A stretch of 11,186 nucleotides of DNA from Chthonomonadaceae bacterium. Its GTDB lineage: Bacteria > Armatimonadota > Chthonomonadetes > Chthonomonadales > Chthonomonadaceae. The notes beneath the pieces are model-generated. The model did no database searches. It saw only the letters and a program-made list of their open reading frames with translations, and was not told the origin of the DNA. A program made the translations under genes and the position numbers. Shown here one piece after another: positions 1 through 7,311 of the stretch. The stretch spans positions 1-11,186 of the forward strand of contig JACMPS010000350.1 in NCBI GenBank assembly GCA_014377395.1. Direction: 5' to 3'. Positions within the stretch are counted from its first letter, which is position 1; every line of letters starts with the position of its first letter.

Positions 1-117
1 GCTCCTAATCGCTACAACGGCTTCGGCTTCGAAGACGGAGTCAATGTCGGTGGACGTGATGGCACCCCGAACTTGGATGCGGATGTCGTCACCAATATGT
101 GTCCTCTCTACCAGTAG
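1..117 (+). CDS. C-terminal end of an unidentified protein (partial, 5' end outside window)
   Basis: Frame 1 is open from the first base to a TAG at 115-117 and gives 38 residues rich in Gly, Asn and Asp, ending in NMCPLYQ. I do not recognise the protein. The Gly/Asp-rich tail with one late Cys would suit the end of an exported, structural or pilin-like protein, for instance a prepilin-like DUF1559 family member common in Planctomycetota and Armatimonadota, but the diagnostic part is outside the window, so this is only a guess. The stop lies 15 bases before the next start codon on the same strand, too little room for a separate promoter and terminator. It is therefore probably the upstream member of the operon that contains the TPR/CRTAC1 cassette. 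Confidence 0.55.
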   Translation, partial: APNRYNGFGFEDGVNVGGRDGTPNLDADVVTNMCPLYQ

Positions 118-132
118 TCCTTAGAGCAACGT

Positions 133-1293
133 ATGTCTATGCTTCGTTTACTGAAAAATCGTCGCATCCAGAGCCTACTTTTGGCTCTGGGTGTGGTGGT
201 TGCCAGCTTCTGGTGGTGGCGAACGCGCCCTTCCCCGGCTCTGCAATCCTACAATCAAGGCAAAAGTCTGGAACTCGTCAAGATGACGGGTGAAGCACTC
301 GATGCCTACAAAGAGGCGATCCGTCTGGACGCTCGGTTTGCTCCTCCCTATCGAGCGATGGCGGAACTTGCTACCGCCAATGGTGAAACTGCGGCGTCTA
401 TCGGCTGGTGGAAGGCTTTTCTGGAACGTGACCCGAAAGCCGAACACGCTCTGTGCCGTCTGGCTCAAGCCGAGGCGTTGAACGGTCTTGAAAAACCCGC
501 AATGAAAGACGCGGAACGGGAACTCATTCAAGACCCTACCTGCTCTCGCGCACATCTTGCTCTCGGGATTCTCTATGCGCGAAAGTCAGAGGCAACCCCG
601 GCAATCGAGCATCTGTCTGTCGCCTCCAAAGCCTATCCAGATGATCCACAAATCCAGTTGGTTTATGGAAAGGTATTGACGCTCAGTGGCAATTATGCAC
701 AGGCGGAACCGACTTTAAAGCACATCATCGAGAAAGATAAGCGTCATGCCGCCCCCTATCTCTGGCTTGGTTATCTTTTTGCGCGTCGCTCCACCCTTCC
801 CGAAGATCAGAAACAGGCGGAAACGTTTCTGCGTCAGGCACTGCGATTGCAACCGGAATTGCCTGATGCGAACTATGAATTGGGGCGTTTGCTCCTCCTA
901 CAACAGAGAGCGAAAGAGGCGGCTCCTCTTTTGCAAAAAGCGGTTTTACGAAAGCGGCACAATGTCGCAGCTCTTTATTCTCTTGCACAGGCTTACACCA
1001 CACTCGGACAAAAAGAATCCGCTTTGCAAACGCAAAAAGCGTTCCGGCGTGAAAGTGATTTTGCCGCCCGTGAAAGGGTTTTGTTGAAGTCTTATGTTGT
1101 CAATCCGAACGATATCGAAATTCAACTGCAACTCGGTCTTCTGGAACTCGAACGCGGCGAACCACAGGCAGCCCTTATTTTTCTTCGATCTGCATCTCTG
1201 GCTTCACCAAAAGATGCACGAATTTCAACGGCTTTACAAAAGGCGGAGCAACTGATGAAACAGCAAGACCCTGCCCCCTCCAAAACGCCATGA
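133..1293 (+). CDS. Membrane-anchored tetratricopeptide repeat (TPR) protein, first of the cassette
   Basis: This 386-residue protein has a basic N-terminus (Arg/Lys at 5-11), one hydrophobic segment at about 13-28 ending in three Trp, and then a long helical region, so it is probably an inner-membrane protein with its bulk in the periplasm. TPR-like 34-residue units can be recognised at about 36-69, 70-102, 138-170, 172-205, 206-241, 243-276 and 325-360, with typical patterns such as A-x-x-x-L-x-x-A and Pro at unit ends. A non-TPR stretch at about 302-335 matches the same position in the TPR protein at 4905-6137. The C-terminus is Pro/Lys rich. TPR arrays bind partner proteins; no catalytic domain is visible. 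ATG 133 has only a weak TAGAG-like ribosome site, and a second in-frame ATG lies at 139. The stop codon overlaps the next start (ATGA), so the partner is probably the CRTAC1-type lipoprotein. The specific role is unknown. Confidence 0.9.
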   Translation: MSMLRLLKNRRIQSLLLALGVVVASFWWWRTRPSPALQSYNQGKSLELVKMTGEALDAYKEAIRLDARFAPPYRAMAELATANGETAASIGWWKAFLERDPKAEHALCRLAQAEALNGLEKPAMKDAERELIQDPTCSRAHLALGILYARKSEATPAIEHLSVASKAYPDDPQIQLVYGKVLTLSGNYAQAEPTLKHIIEKDKRHAAPYLWLGYLFARRSTLPEDQKQAETFLRQALRLQPELPDANYELGRLLLLQQRAKEAAPLLQKAVLRKRHNVAALYSLAQAYTTLGQKESALQTQKAFRRESDFAARERVLLKSYVVNPNDIEIQLQLGLLELERGEPQAALIFLRSASLASPKDARISTALQKAEQLMKQQDPAPSKTP

Positions 1294-3125
1294 TTTCTTT
1301 ACAGATTGCGACTACCTTGAACCCACGTCCAAAACTTTCTTCTTTTTTCGTTTTAATTCTGTTAGCTGCCTTCCTTATGGCAACAGGCTGTAAGCAGAGC
1401 ATACCTTCTCCGAAGCCCGTGACTCCCGTTTCCTCATTGACTCCGACCTCTCCTATTCCCGGAATCTTTCGTGATGTTACCTCGGAGGCAGGCATCCGAT
1501 TTCAGCTTTCCAATGGCGCAACAGGCAACTTTTATTATGCCGAAAGTACGCCGGGGGGCTGTGCTTTTCTGGATTACAATCGCGACGGATTGCCAGACGT
1601 GTTTCTGGTGCAGGCGGGATCGCTCGTGCAAAGTCAGGGGCAACCACCCCGTCCTCACTGCGCCCTTTATCGTAATGATGGAGGCGGGCATTTCACCGAT
1701 GTTACCCATGAAGCGCGTCTGGATTTCGATCAGGGTTACGCACAGGGAGTCGCAATTGGCGATTTTAATAACGATGGATTTTCCGACATTTTTATCACAG
1801 GGCTGAATGGCTGTTTTCTGTTGCAAAATGATGGCGCAGGGCATTTTCTGAATGTCACGGCAAAAGCGGGCGTGGGTGAAACCGGGCAAAATCGGTATGC
1901 CACTTCTGCCGCATTTGGTGATTATGATGGCGATGGTTTTCTCGATCTGGTCATTTTGCACTACACGAAATGGACAGTCGCCACCGACAAAGTCTGCTTT
2001 AATGCCAAAAACAAAAAAAGTTACTGTTCGCCGGAGGTTTATGAGCCGGTCATTCCTACGCTTTATCATAATAACGGAGACGGCACTTTCACGGATGTAA
2101 CCCATAGCGCAGGACTGGACAAAATTAAGGGGCGGGGTCTGGGCGTCACCTGGATAGATTACAATCAGGACGGAAAAGAAGACCTCTATATTGCTAATGA
2201 TCTAATGCCGAATAACCTTTACAAAAACCTCGGAAACGGGCGATTTGAGGAGGTAGGGCTTGTCTCCGGGGTGGCTTATGGAGCGGACGGCAAAACGCTG
2301 GCGGGCATGGGAATCGCAGTTGGCGATTACACAAATGAGGGCTGGGAAAGTCTGATCGTGACGAATTTCTCCGGTCAGCCCAACTCGGTTTATAAGGCGA
2401 CGGCATCGGGGCTTTTCGAGGACAATACCTATGCGTCGGGAATTGGCTCAGTCAGTTTGCCGTATCTTGCCTTTGGCGTTTCGTTTCTGGATTTTGACCG
2501 GGACGGATGGCGTGATCTCGTGGTGGGAGACGGTCACATTGATCCGAATGTCGCCGAATCCTCACCGAATGTTACCTACGAGCAACCCAAACTGCTTTTC
2601 AGAAATACGGGAGACGGCAAATTTGTTTCGATGAAGGATGAACTCGGAGACATGGCGCACCCCCGTGTGACGCGGGGGCTTGCGGTGGGCGATTATGATA
2701 ACGATGGTCGCCTTGATGTGCTGGCGAACAATGTCAACGAGTCAGTGGAACTCTTTCATAATGAAAGTCACGATACGAATCATTGGATCGAATTGAAACT
2801 GGAGGGCGTGAAAACAAACCGGGATGGGGCGGGTTCCCTTGTATGGATCACGGCGGGAGGGAAGCGTTATTTCGCAGAATGTCGGCTCGGTTCCAGTTAC
2901 GCTTCGTCGAGCGATTCACGTCTTTTCTTTGGATTAGGAACCACAACAAAAGTGGACTCGCTAGAAATTCGCTGGCTGGACGGAACACGACAAAAATTCA
3001 CCTCGCCCTTGAATGTCGATGGTGGCTATCGGCTTCGTGAGGGCGGGCAACCACAAGCTGATCCAAGTTTTCATTCAGTGGCAATTAACAAAACAGATCA
3101 CAAAAAAATGGATCACAAAAATTGA
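1290..3125 (+). CDS. CRTAC1-type FG-GAP/VCBS beta-propeller lipoprotein with ASPIC/UnbV domain (copy 1)
   Basis: The protein has 611 residues. The N-terminus carries Lys15, a hydrophobic run at 17-32 and a lipobox-like MATGC with Cys34, so it is probably a lipoprotein. Seven FG-GAP/VCBS calcium loops of the D-x-[DN]-x-[DE]-G type start at residues 95, 158, 211, 290, 346, 401 and 468, consistent with a seven-bladed beta-propeller. Residues about 498-585 form an ASPIC/UnbV domain (NHWIELKL, N-R-D-G-A-G, FGLG, V-x-S-L-E-I-R-W). The fifth loop is degenerate, DYTNEG, with a Ser where the downstream Asp normally sits. An insert between loops 3 and 4 has Cys236 and Cys246 followed by SPEVYEP, possibly a disulfide. 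ATG 1290 overlaps the upstream stop by four bases, so expression is translationally coupled. The Lys/His-rich tail comes from a 15-base tandem repeat. The family is common in Planctomycetota, Acidobacteriota and relatives; its biochemical function is not established. Confidence 0.92.
   Translation: MISLQIATTLNPRPKLSSFFVLILLAAFLMATGCKQSIPSPKPVTPVSSLTPTSPIPGIFRDVTSEAGIRFQLSNGATGNFYYAESTPGGCAFLDYNRDGLPDVFLVQAGSLVQSQGQPPRPHCALYRNDGGGHFTDVTHEARLDFDQGYAQGVAIGDFNNDGFSDIFITGLNGCFLLQNDGAGHFLNVTAKAGVGETGQNRYATSAAFGDYDGDGFLDLVILHYTKWTVATDKVCFNAKNKKSYCSPEVYEPVIPTLYHNNGDGTFTDVTHSAGLDKIKGRGLGVTWIDYNQDGKEDLYIANDLMPNNLYKNLGNGRFEEVGLVSGVAYGADGKTLAGMGIAVGDYTNEGWESLIVTNFSGQPNSVYKATASGLFEDNTYASGIGSVSLPYLAFGVSFLDFDRDGWRDLVVGDGHIDPNVAESSPNVTYEQPKLLFRNTGDGKFVSMKDELGDMAHPRVTRGLAVGDYDNDGRLDVLANNVNESVELFHNESHDTNHWIELKLEGVKTNRDGAGSLVWITAGGKRYFAECRLGSSYASSSDSRLFFGLGTTTKVDSLEIRWLDGTRQKFTSPLNVDGGYRLREGGQPQADPSFHSVAINKTDHKKMDHKN
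3096..3125 (+). repeat. Two-copy 15-base tandem repeat at a gene junction
   Basis: Two adjacent 15-base units, 3096-3110 and 3111-3125, share their first 11 bases (GATCACAAAAA). They encode the repeated DHKKM/DHKN tail of the first CRTAC1-type lipoprotein. The first unit contains an ATG (3108-3110, in the frame of the upstream gene). The second contains the TTG at 3122-3124 proposed as the start of the next gene, plus the upstream TGA stop. The unit length is a multiple of three, so the duplication keeps the frame. Confidence 0.75.
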
Positions 3126-4822
3126 AGGCATTGAAACAAATCCAGGGAATGACGATTCTATTTTTGTTGATTTTCGTCTTTGCCGGGTGTAAGAATAAGC
3201 CCCCCGTAAAACCGATCCGTGAGCCTGTGCCTGCCGTTCTCGTCAGCTCCCCCGTTCGATTTTCCGACAGAGCGGAACAGGCAGGAATCCACTTCCGATT
3301 GGGACATAAAGGAAAATCCCCCCTCACGATTCTGGAAACTGCTGGGTGCGGTTGTGCTTTCCTGGATTATGACAGTGACGGATTTCTGGATATTTTGCTT
3401 GTGGGGGAACCGCGTTGTGCGCTTTATCGGAACCGACACGACGGCACTTTCGAGGATGTCACCGACAAAGTAGGATTGACAGCGACAGGGACTTTTCTGG
3501 GGTGCGCGGTTGCCGATTATGACAATGATGGCTCTCCCGATATTTTATTGACCGGGTTTGGACGCAACGTTCTCTATCACAACAAACAAGGGCATTTCGA
3601 GGACGTAACCTTGCAATACGGTTTGCAGTCGCGACACCCTTATGATTGGGCGACAAGTGCTACTTTTACGGATCTTGACAACGATGGCAGACTCGACCTG
3701 GTGGTTTGCCACTATGTGACCTTCACTCCAAAAACGCTGAGAACTTGCGCCTATGAGGGAATTCAAGCGGCTTGCCCTCCGTTTTATTATGAACCGCAGA
3801 CGCTTACGGTGTTTCACAATGAGGGAAAACGATTTCGAGACGTGACAGTGGCATGGGGATTTTCAGGGGGACACGGCAACAATTTAGGCGTGATTGCTGC
3901 TGACTTCAATGAGGACGGCAAGCCCGATCTCTACGTTGCCAACGACGGAACCCCCGCCGATCTCTGGCAAAATGACGGCAAAAGTGTCGGCGGAGCGTTC
4001 ACCCCTCATTTTACCAATATCGCCGTGCAAAGTGGAACCGCTTACGACGCAGACGGAGCTCCACAGGCGGGTATGGGCGTTGATGCCGGGGATTATGACG
4101 GAGACGGGCGGCTTGATCTTGTGGTGACGACGTTTCAGGATCAAGCCAAAGCCGTCTACCATAACGAAGGCGAAGGGCAATTTCGTTTTAATAGTTTTGG
4201 GGTGGGTGTGGGAGCGCAAACGAAAACCCACCTCGGTTTCGGGGTGCTGTTACAGGATTTCGACAATGACGGCTGGCTCGATCTGATGATTGCAAACGGT
4301 CATGTGCAGGATACGATTCAACGTTATCACCCTCCCGTGACCTACGCACAAACGCCGCAATGCTTCTGGAATAAGGGGGACGGGACCTTTGCGGAGGTTT
4401 CTTCCTCTTGCGGACCCGCTTTTTCAACGCCAATCGTCGGGCGTGGTCTTGCGTCGGGCGATTACGACAATGACGGCAAAGTGGATGTATTGATGGTTGA
4501 TATTGAAGGAAAACCCTTGTTACTCCACAATGAGTCGCTTTCCAATCATTGGCTCGGCATCAAACTCATGGGCAAAAAGAGCAACCGTGACGGGATCGGA
4601 GCGCGGTTGACACTTGAAGCAGGAAGTCGCCGGATTGTGCAGGAGGTCAGGACGGGGCGGAGTTACCTGAGTGCTTGTGATCCTCGAACGATTTTCGGGT
4701 TGGGTGCCTGGAATCGCCCGGTTTCGCTGAAAGTGCACTGGCCTGCTGGACAGACGGAGCGGTTTGATCTTCCGAATTTGGATCGTTGGCTAACTTTGCA
4801 GGAAGGCTCCGGCAAGCCCTGA
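3122..4822 (+). CDS. CRTAC1-type FG-GAP/VCBS beta-propeller lipoprotein with ASPIC/UnbV domain (copy 2)
   Basis: The protein has 566 residues from the TTG at 3122, which overlaps the previous stop as TTGA. The alternative ATG at 3149 would leave a signal peptide without positive charges, whereas the TTG start adds Lys2 and Lys5. A hydrophobic run at 11-20 leads to lipobox FAGC with Cys23, so it is a probable lipoprotein. Seven calcium loops start at residues 82, 132, 184, 261, 324, 379 and 447, and all keep Asp at positions 1 and 5. ASPIC/UnbV covers about 475-560 (NHWLGIKL, SNRDGIGARL, FGLG). Cys209 and Cys218 followed by PPFYYEP mirror the cysteine insert of copy 1; Cys76 and Cys78 sit just before the first loop. 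It is clearly a paralogue of the preceding gene, with the same blade order and insert position. It probably acts with the TPR proteins in the periplasm or at a membrane surface; the ligand or partner is unknown. Confidence 0.9.
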   Translation: MKALKQIQGMTILFLLIFVFAGCKNKPPVKPIREPVPAVLVSSPVRFSDRAEQAGIHFRLGHKGKSPLTILETAGCGCAFLDYDSDGFLDILLVGEPRCALYRNRHDGTFEDVTDKVGLTATGTFLGCAVADYDNDGSPDILLTGFGRNVLYHNKQGHFEDVTLQYGLQSRHPYDWATSATFTDLDNDGRLDLVVCHYVTFTPKTLRTCAYEGIQAACPPFYYEPQTLTVFHNEGKRFRDVTVAWGFSGGHGNNLGVIAADFNEDGKPDLYVANDGTPADLWQNDGKSVGGAFTPHFTNIAVQSGTAYDADGAPQAGMGVDAGDYDGDGRLDLVVTTFQDQAKAVYHNEGEGQFRFNSFGVGVGAQTKTHLGFGVLLQDFDNDGWLDLMIANGHVQDTIQRYHPPVTYAQTPQCFWNKGDGTFAEVSSSCGPAFSTPIVGRGLASGDYDNDGKVDVLMVDIEGKPLLLHNESLSNHWLGIKLMGKKSNRDGIGARLTLEAGSRRIVQEVRTGRSYLSACDPRTIFGLGAWNRPVSLKVHWPAGQTERFDLPNLDRWLTLQEGSGKP

Positions 4823-4886
4823 TCTTGCTTTAGCCCCCTTATCTTTTGTCCTTTCACGTTTGCCTTTCAAGCGATACGAAAAGAGT

Positions 4887-4896
4887 GGAAGGAGAG
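4887..4896 (+). promoter_or_regulatory. Strong Shine-Dalgarno site that sets the start of the second TPR gene
   Basis: GGAAGGAGAG contains AAGGAG at 4889-4894, ten bases before an in-frame GTG at 4905-4907. The open frame can be extended upstream to a TTG at 4860, but nothing resembling a ribosome site precedes that codon (it is preceded by a T/C-rich stretch). This favours GTG 4905. Confidence 0.6.
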
Positions 4897-4904
4897 CGTC
4901 TTTC

Positions 4905-6137
4905 GTGAAACTTAAAAAAATAACCTCTAAAACGAAACGCAAAATCATTCTATCGGCTCTGGCACTTTGCATTATAGGCACAGGGTGGTTTTTCTCCTCT
5001 TCCGGTCAACAATGGCGTCTTCACCGAATCGAGACGCCCGATCTCGTCACCTACACCGTTCAGCACCCAGAAGATGAAAAGGCTTTTTTCGAACTCGCGC
5101 AACGTCTTGAAAGTCAGGGTTTCAAGGGAGAGGCTGTCAATTCCTATCTTGCCGCCGCTCGTCTCGCTCCCGAACATACAGAGGCGTGGTTGGGGGCTTG
5201 CCGGGTTGCCATGAGTGCCGACGACGGTGAAGTTGCCCTAGATGCGGCGCAGAAAGCCGTCCAGTTTGCTGCTGGAAAATCCTCCTCACTGGTAGCACTC
5301 GGAAGTGTTTACGCAAGGGGAGGGCTTTGGGAAAAAGCACTGGATGCTTATTTGCAAGCCACCAAAAGCGATCCACAAAATGCGGAAGCCTGGGACGGGG
5401 TAGGAGAAGCCTCACTACAACGAAAAAAAAGCGAAGAGGCAATCGCGAGTGCCTTGAAAGCAACACAACTGGACGAGAAGCAGGGGCGGTTCTGGCTTCA
5501 TCTGGCACAGGCTTATCGTGCCGGGGGTGACTTGCCCCATGCAAAAGAGGCGATCTTAAGGACCGTGCAACTAGATCGGCGAAGTGGAGCGGCTCTGACG
5601 GAAATGGGAATCATCGCGGTGCAATCGGCGAAAAGTTCAGGCGACTTTTTGGGAGCGGAACCTCTTTTGCGAACGGCAGTCAGTTTGCTGACGGGAACCC
5701 CCCGCGTCTACGAACCCTGCTATCAATTGGGGCAACTCTTTCTGATTGAAAAAAAGTACGCGCAGGCGGAGGCAATGTTTCGTCAGGCACTCGAAGCGAA
5801 TCCGAAAGACGAAAGGTCGCAGTTTGCACTGGTTCGTAGTCTGATGCTTCAGGGAAGATCGTCGGAAACCTTTGTATTGCTCGAACGATTTGAGAATGAA
5901 AGAAATTACCGACAGGGTCTCGCTCAACTCAAAATGCGGATCGGGCGTGAACCGAATCGTCTTGAGTTGCTTGAACAGCTGGCTCAATTGTATGAGGCTC
6001 AGGGCGAATGGCACAACGCCGTCGAGGTCTGGAAGATGTGTGTAAAGAAATCTCCTAATCGCTCAGATTGGCGTAAAAAGTTGGAGGCGGCTCAGTCTCA
6101 AGAACTCAAATCACCGCAAAAAACCCCTGCTCTCTGA
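4905..6137 (+). CDS. Membrane-anchored tetratricopeptide repeat (TPR) protein, last of the cassette
   Basis: From GTG 4905 the protein has 410 residues: a very basic N-terminus (nine Lys/Arg in the first 13), one hydrophobic segment at about 14-30, then TPR-like units at about 56-89, 90-123, 126-157, 159-191, 192-225, 270-302 and 351-384. It is probably a single-pass inner-membrane protein with a periplasmic TPR domain. The block at about 327-375 (an acidic/aromatic linker, Pro-Asn, then an L-x-x-L-A-Q-L helix and G-E-W-x-x-A) lines up with residues 302-350 of the TPR protein at 133-1293, and the repeats before it also align, so the two are probably paralogues. The tail is Lys/Pro rich, as in the first TPR protein. 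The gene follows the second propeller by 82 bases, with no convincing promoter or terminator in the gap, and probably belongs to the same operon. No catalytic motif is visible. Confidence 0.88.
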   Translation: MKLKKITSKTKRKIILSALALCIIGTGWFFSSSGQQWRLHRIETPDLVTYTVQHPEDEKAFFELAQRLESQGFKGEAVNSYLAAARLAPEHTEAWLGACRVAMSADDGEVALDAAQKAVQFAAGKSSSLVALGSVYARGGLWEKALDAYLQATKSDPQNAEAWDGVGEASLQRKKSEEAIASALKATQLDEKQGRFWLHLAQAYRAGGDLPHAKEAILRTVQLDRRSGAALTEMGIIAVQSAKSSGDFLGAEPLLRTAVSLLTGTPRVYEPCYQLGQLFLIEKKYAQAEAMFRQALEANPKDERSQFALVRSLMLQGRSSETFVLLERFENERNYRQGLAQLKMRIGREPNRLELLEQLAQLYEAQGEWHNAVEVWKMCVKKSPNRSDWRKKLEAAQSQELKSPQKTPAL

Positions 6138-6163
6138 GAAGTATTGAAGAAGTAATGCTTCTC
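6136..6163 (+). terminator. Stem-loop overlapping the stop codon of the second TPR gene
   Basis: GAGAAGTATT (6136-6145) pairs with AATGCTTCTC (6154-6163) over ten positions with one G-U pair and an eight-base loop. It starts inside the TGA stop codon of the + strand gene. No T-run follows on either strand, so it is not a classical intrinsic terminator. It may instead stabilise the 3' end of the transcript or help to separate the convergent genes. Confidence 0.35.
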
Positions 6164-6331
6164 GCGAATCCGGCAGAATCAATTCGCTGAGGGCGGCTTC
6201 GCCATTATGCGCCAATCCAATCGCGAACAGGGATGCGGCGTGATCCCTTCTGTTTTGACCCCGAAGTATAGAATTCTCCAACACCTTCTCAGACAACATT
6301 GAGATTTTCTCAGTCTCGTTGGGAGAATGCT

Positions 6332-6350
6332 GGCATCCTCCTGAGATGCC
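6332..6350 (-). terminator. Short stem-loop directly after the stop of the isomerase gene
   Basis: GGCATC (6332-6337) and GATGCC (6345-6350) form a six-base stem with a seven-base loop immediately beyond the TAG stop of the minus-strand isomerase gene (6351-6353). No T-run follows in the minus direction, so termination here is uncertain. The remaining convergent gap (6164-6331) shows no confident gene or RNA. Confidence 0.2.
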
Positions 6351-7250
6351 CTAAACCCCCTCCAGAATCTTGTCGAAACGTGCGCTCACGTCCCGCAGAT
6401 AAGCCTCATCGCCGCCGCCAAGTTCCGTTGTCATGTAGCCTGAATAATTCACTTCACGGAAGGCTCGGCGCACTTCGGGCCAGTTGATGCTACCCTCACG
6501 CAAATTGGCGAAGTGTCCGTTTACCCCGCCGAAAAGTCCCGGACCTCCCTTGAAATCCTTCAGATGTACCTTACGAATCCGTTTGCCGAGGGTGCGAATC
6601 CAATCTTCGGGCCAGGCAAACAAAACCACGTTCCCCACATCGAAATAAGCCTGAACGTAGGGGCTATGAAACGAATCCACAAACGTTGCAAATTCCATTG
6701 GACTGAGCAGAAAATTGTTCCAGACCTCTTCAAGACAAATCGTGATCTTACACGCCTCCGCAATCGGAATCAGGTGCTCGATGGCTTTGTGCGAACGTTT
6801 GTAGGCATCCACGTAGCGAGTCTGGGCATTGACAACGGCGGGAACGAGCAGGATTGTGTCTGCCCCATAATGCTCCGCGCAACGAATCGCGGCTTCCGCA
6901 TTTTTGAGGCTTTGTTTTGCGTCGGCAGGGTCGGGTGCGGAAAGTGGAGGACTCCAGCCGCCGTAAATCACCGAGTGGATGTGGATTCCGGCTTTTTCTG
7001 CCGCCGCCCGCATTTTATCCGCCGTCACCAGATCGGTTGGGTCGGCTTCCACGCCCACGAAACCAACGTCACGTGCTAGTTTAAATCGCGTTTCGAGATC
7101 AAGAGTAGTCGGCAACATCCCGAACAGGCAGGCTTTTTTGGGGGCGGAAGCGACTGGCTGTGCCTGAGCGGTTTCGTGTGCGGAGTTAAGAGCGAGTGCC
7201 GCGCCGGAAGTTTGTGCAAGAAAGTGGCGGCGACTGATGGGTGATGTCAT
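6351..7250 (-). CDS. Tat-exported sugar phosphate isomerase/epimerase-like TIM-barrel protein
   Basis: The protein has 299 residues. A twin-arginine signal, SRRHFLA at residues 6-12, followed by an Ala-rich stretch to about 30, predicts Tat export. The mature part is a xylose-isomerase-like/AP-endonuclease-2 TIM barrel (PF01261 type). Family metal-site motifs are present in order: the acidic pair E174-E175 in LEEVWNN, D204 in YFDVGN, H229 in VHLKDFK and E276 in TTELGGG. The stretch with FLLSP and S-P-Y-V-x-x-Y-F-D-V-G-N-V resembles hexulose-phosphate isomerase/epimerase relatives, but the substrate cannot be read from sequence, and an exported member may act on free sugars. ATG 7250 has a good ribosome site, AAAAGGT at 7257-7263. 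It lies 61 bases after the Gfo/Idh/MocA gene on the same strand, so the two are probably co-transcribed and may act in sequence on a sugar released from outside the cell. Confidence 0.9.
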   Translation of the reverse strand: MTSPISRRHFLAQTSGAALALNSAHETAQAQPVASAPKKACLFGMLPTTLDLETRFKLARDVGFVGVEADPTDLVTADKMRAAAEKAGIHIHSVIYGGWSPPLSAPDPADAKQSLKNAEAAIRCAEHYGADTILLVPAVVNAQTRYVDAYKRSHKAIEHLIPIAEACKITICLEEVWNNFLLSPMEFATFVDSFHSPYVQAYFDVGNVVLFAWPEDWIRTLGKRIRKVHLKDFKGGPGLFGGVNGHFANLREGSINWPEVRRAFREVNYSGYMTTELGGGDEAYLRDVSARFDKILEGV

Positions 7251-7311
7251 GCGTTTACCTTTTGGCGTTTATAGCCTGTTCTTCGGATTTCCATTTCCGG
7301 GCTTTTGTAAG

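Noticed and set aside
1434..2105. Long antisense open frame opposite the first propeller, 223 codons
   Set aside because: It mirrors the repeated calcium-loop codons; the reverse complement of Asp-x-Asp-x-Asp-Gly codons gives Ile/Val/Lys-rich runs without stops. The plus-strand protein has clear family motifs.
1570..2715. Regularly recurring GAT-rich motifs in the propeller genes as a possible DNA repeat or CRISPR-like array
   Set aside because: Spacing is irregular and the similarity is at protein level (calcium loops in one continuous reading frame), with varied codons.
4860..4904. TTG 4860 as start of the second TPR protein
   Set aside because: No ribosome site precedes it, while GTG 4905 has AAGGAG ten bases upstream and keeps the basic N-terminus and membrane segment.
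6513..7079. Plus-strand open frame of 188 codons opposite the isomerase gene
   Set aside because: The minus strand encodes a Tat signal and metal-site motifs throughout this stretch; the plus frame shows no recognisable domain.
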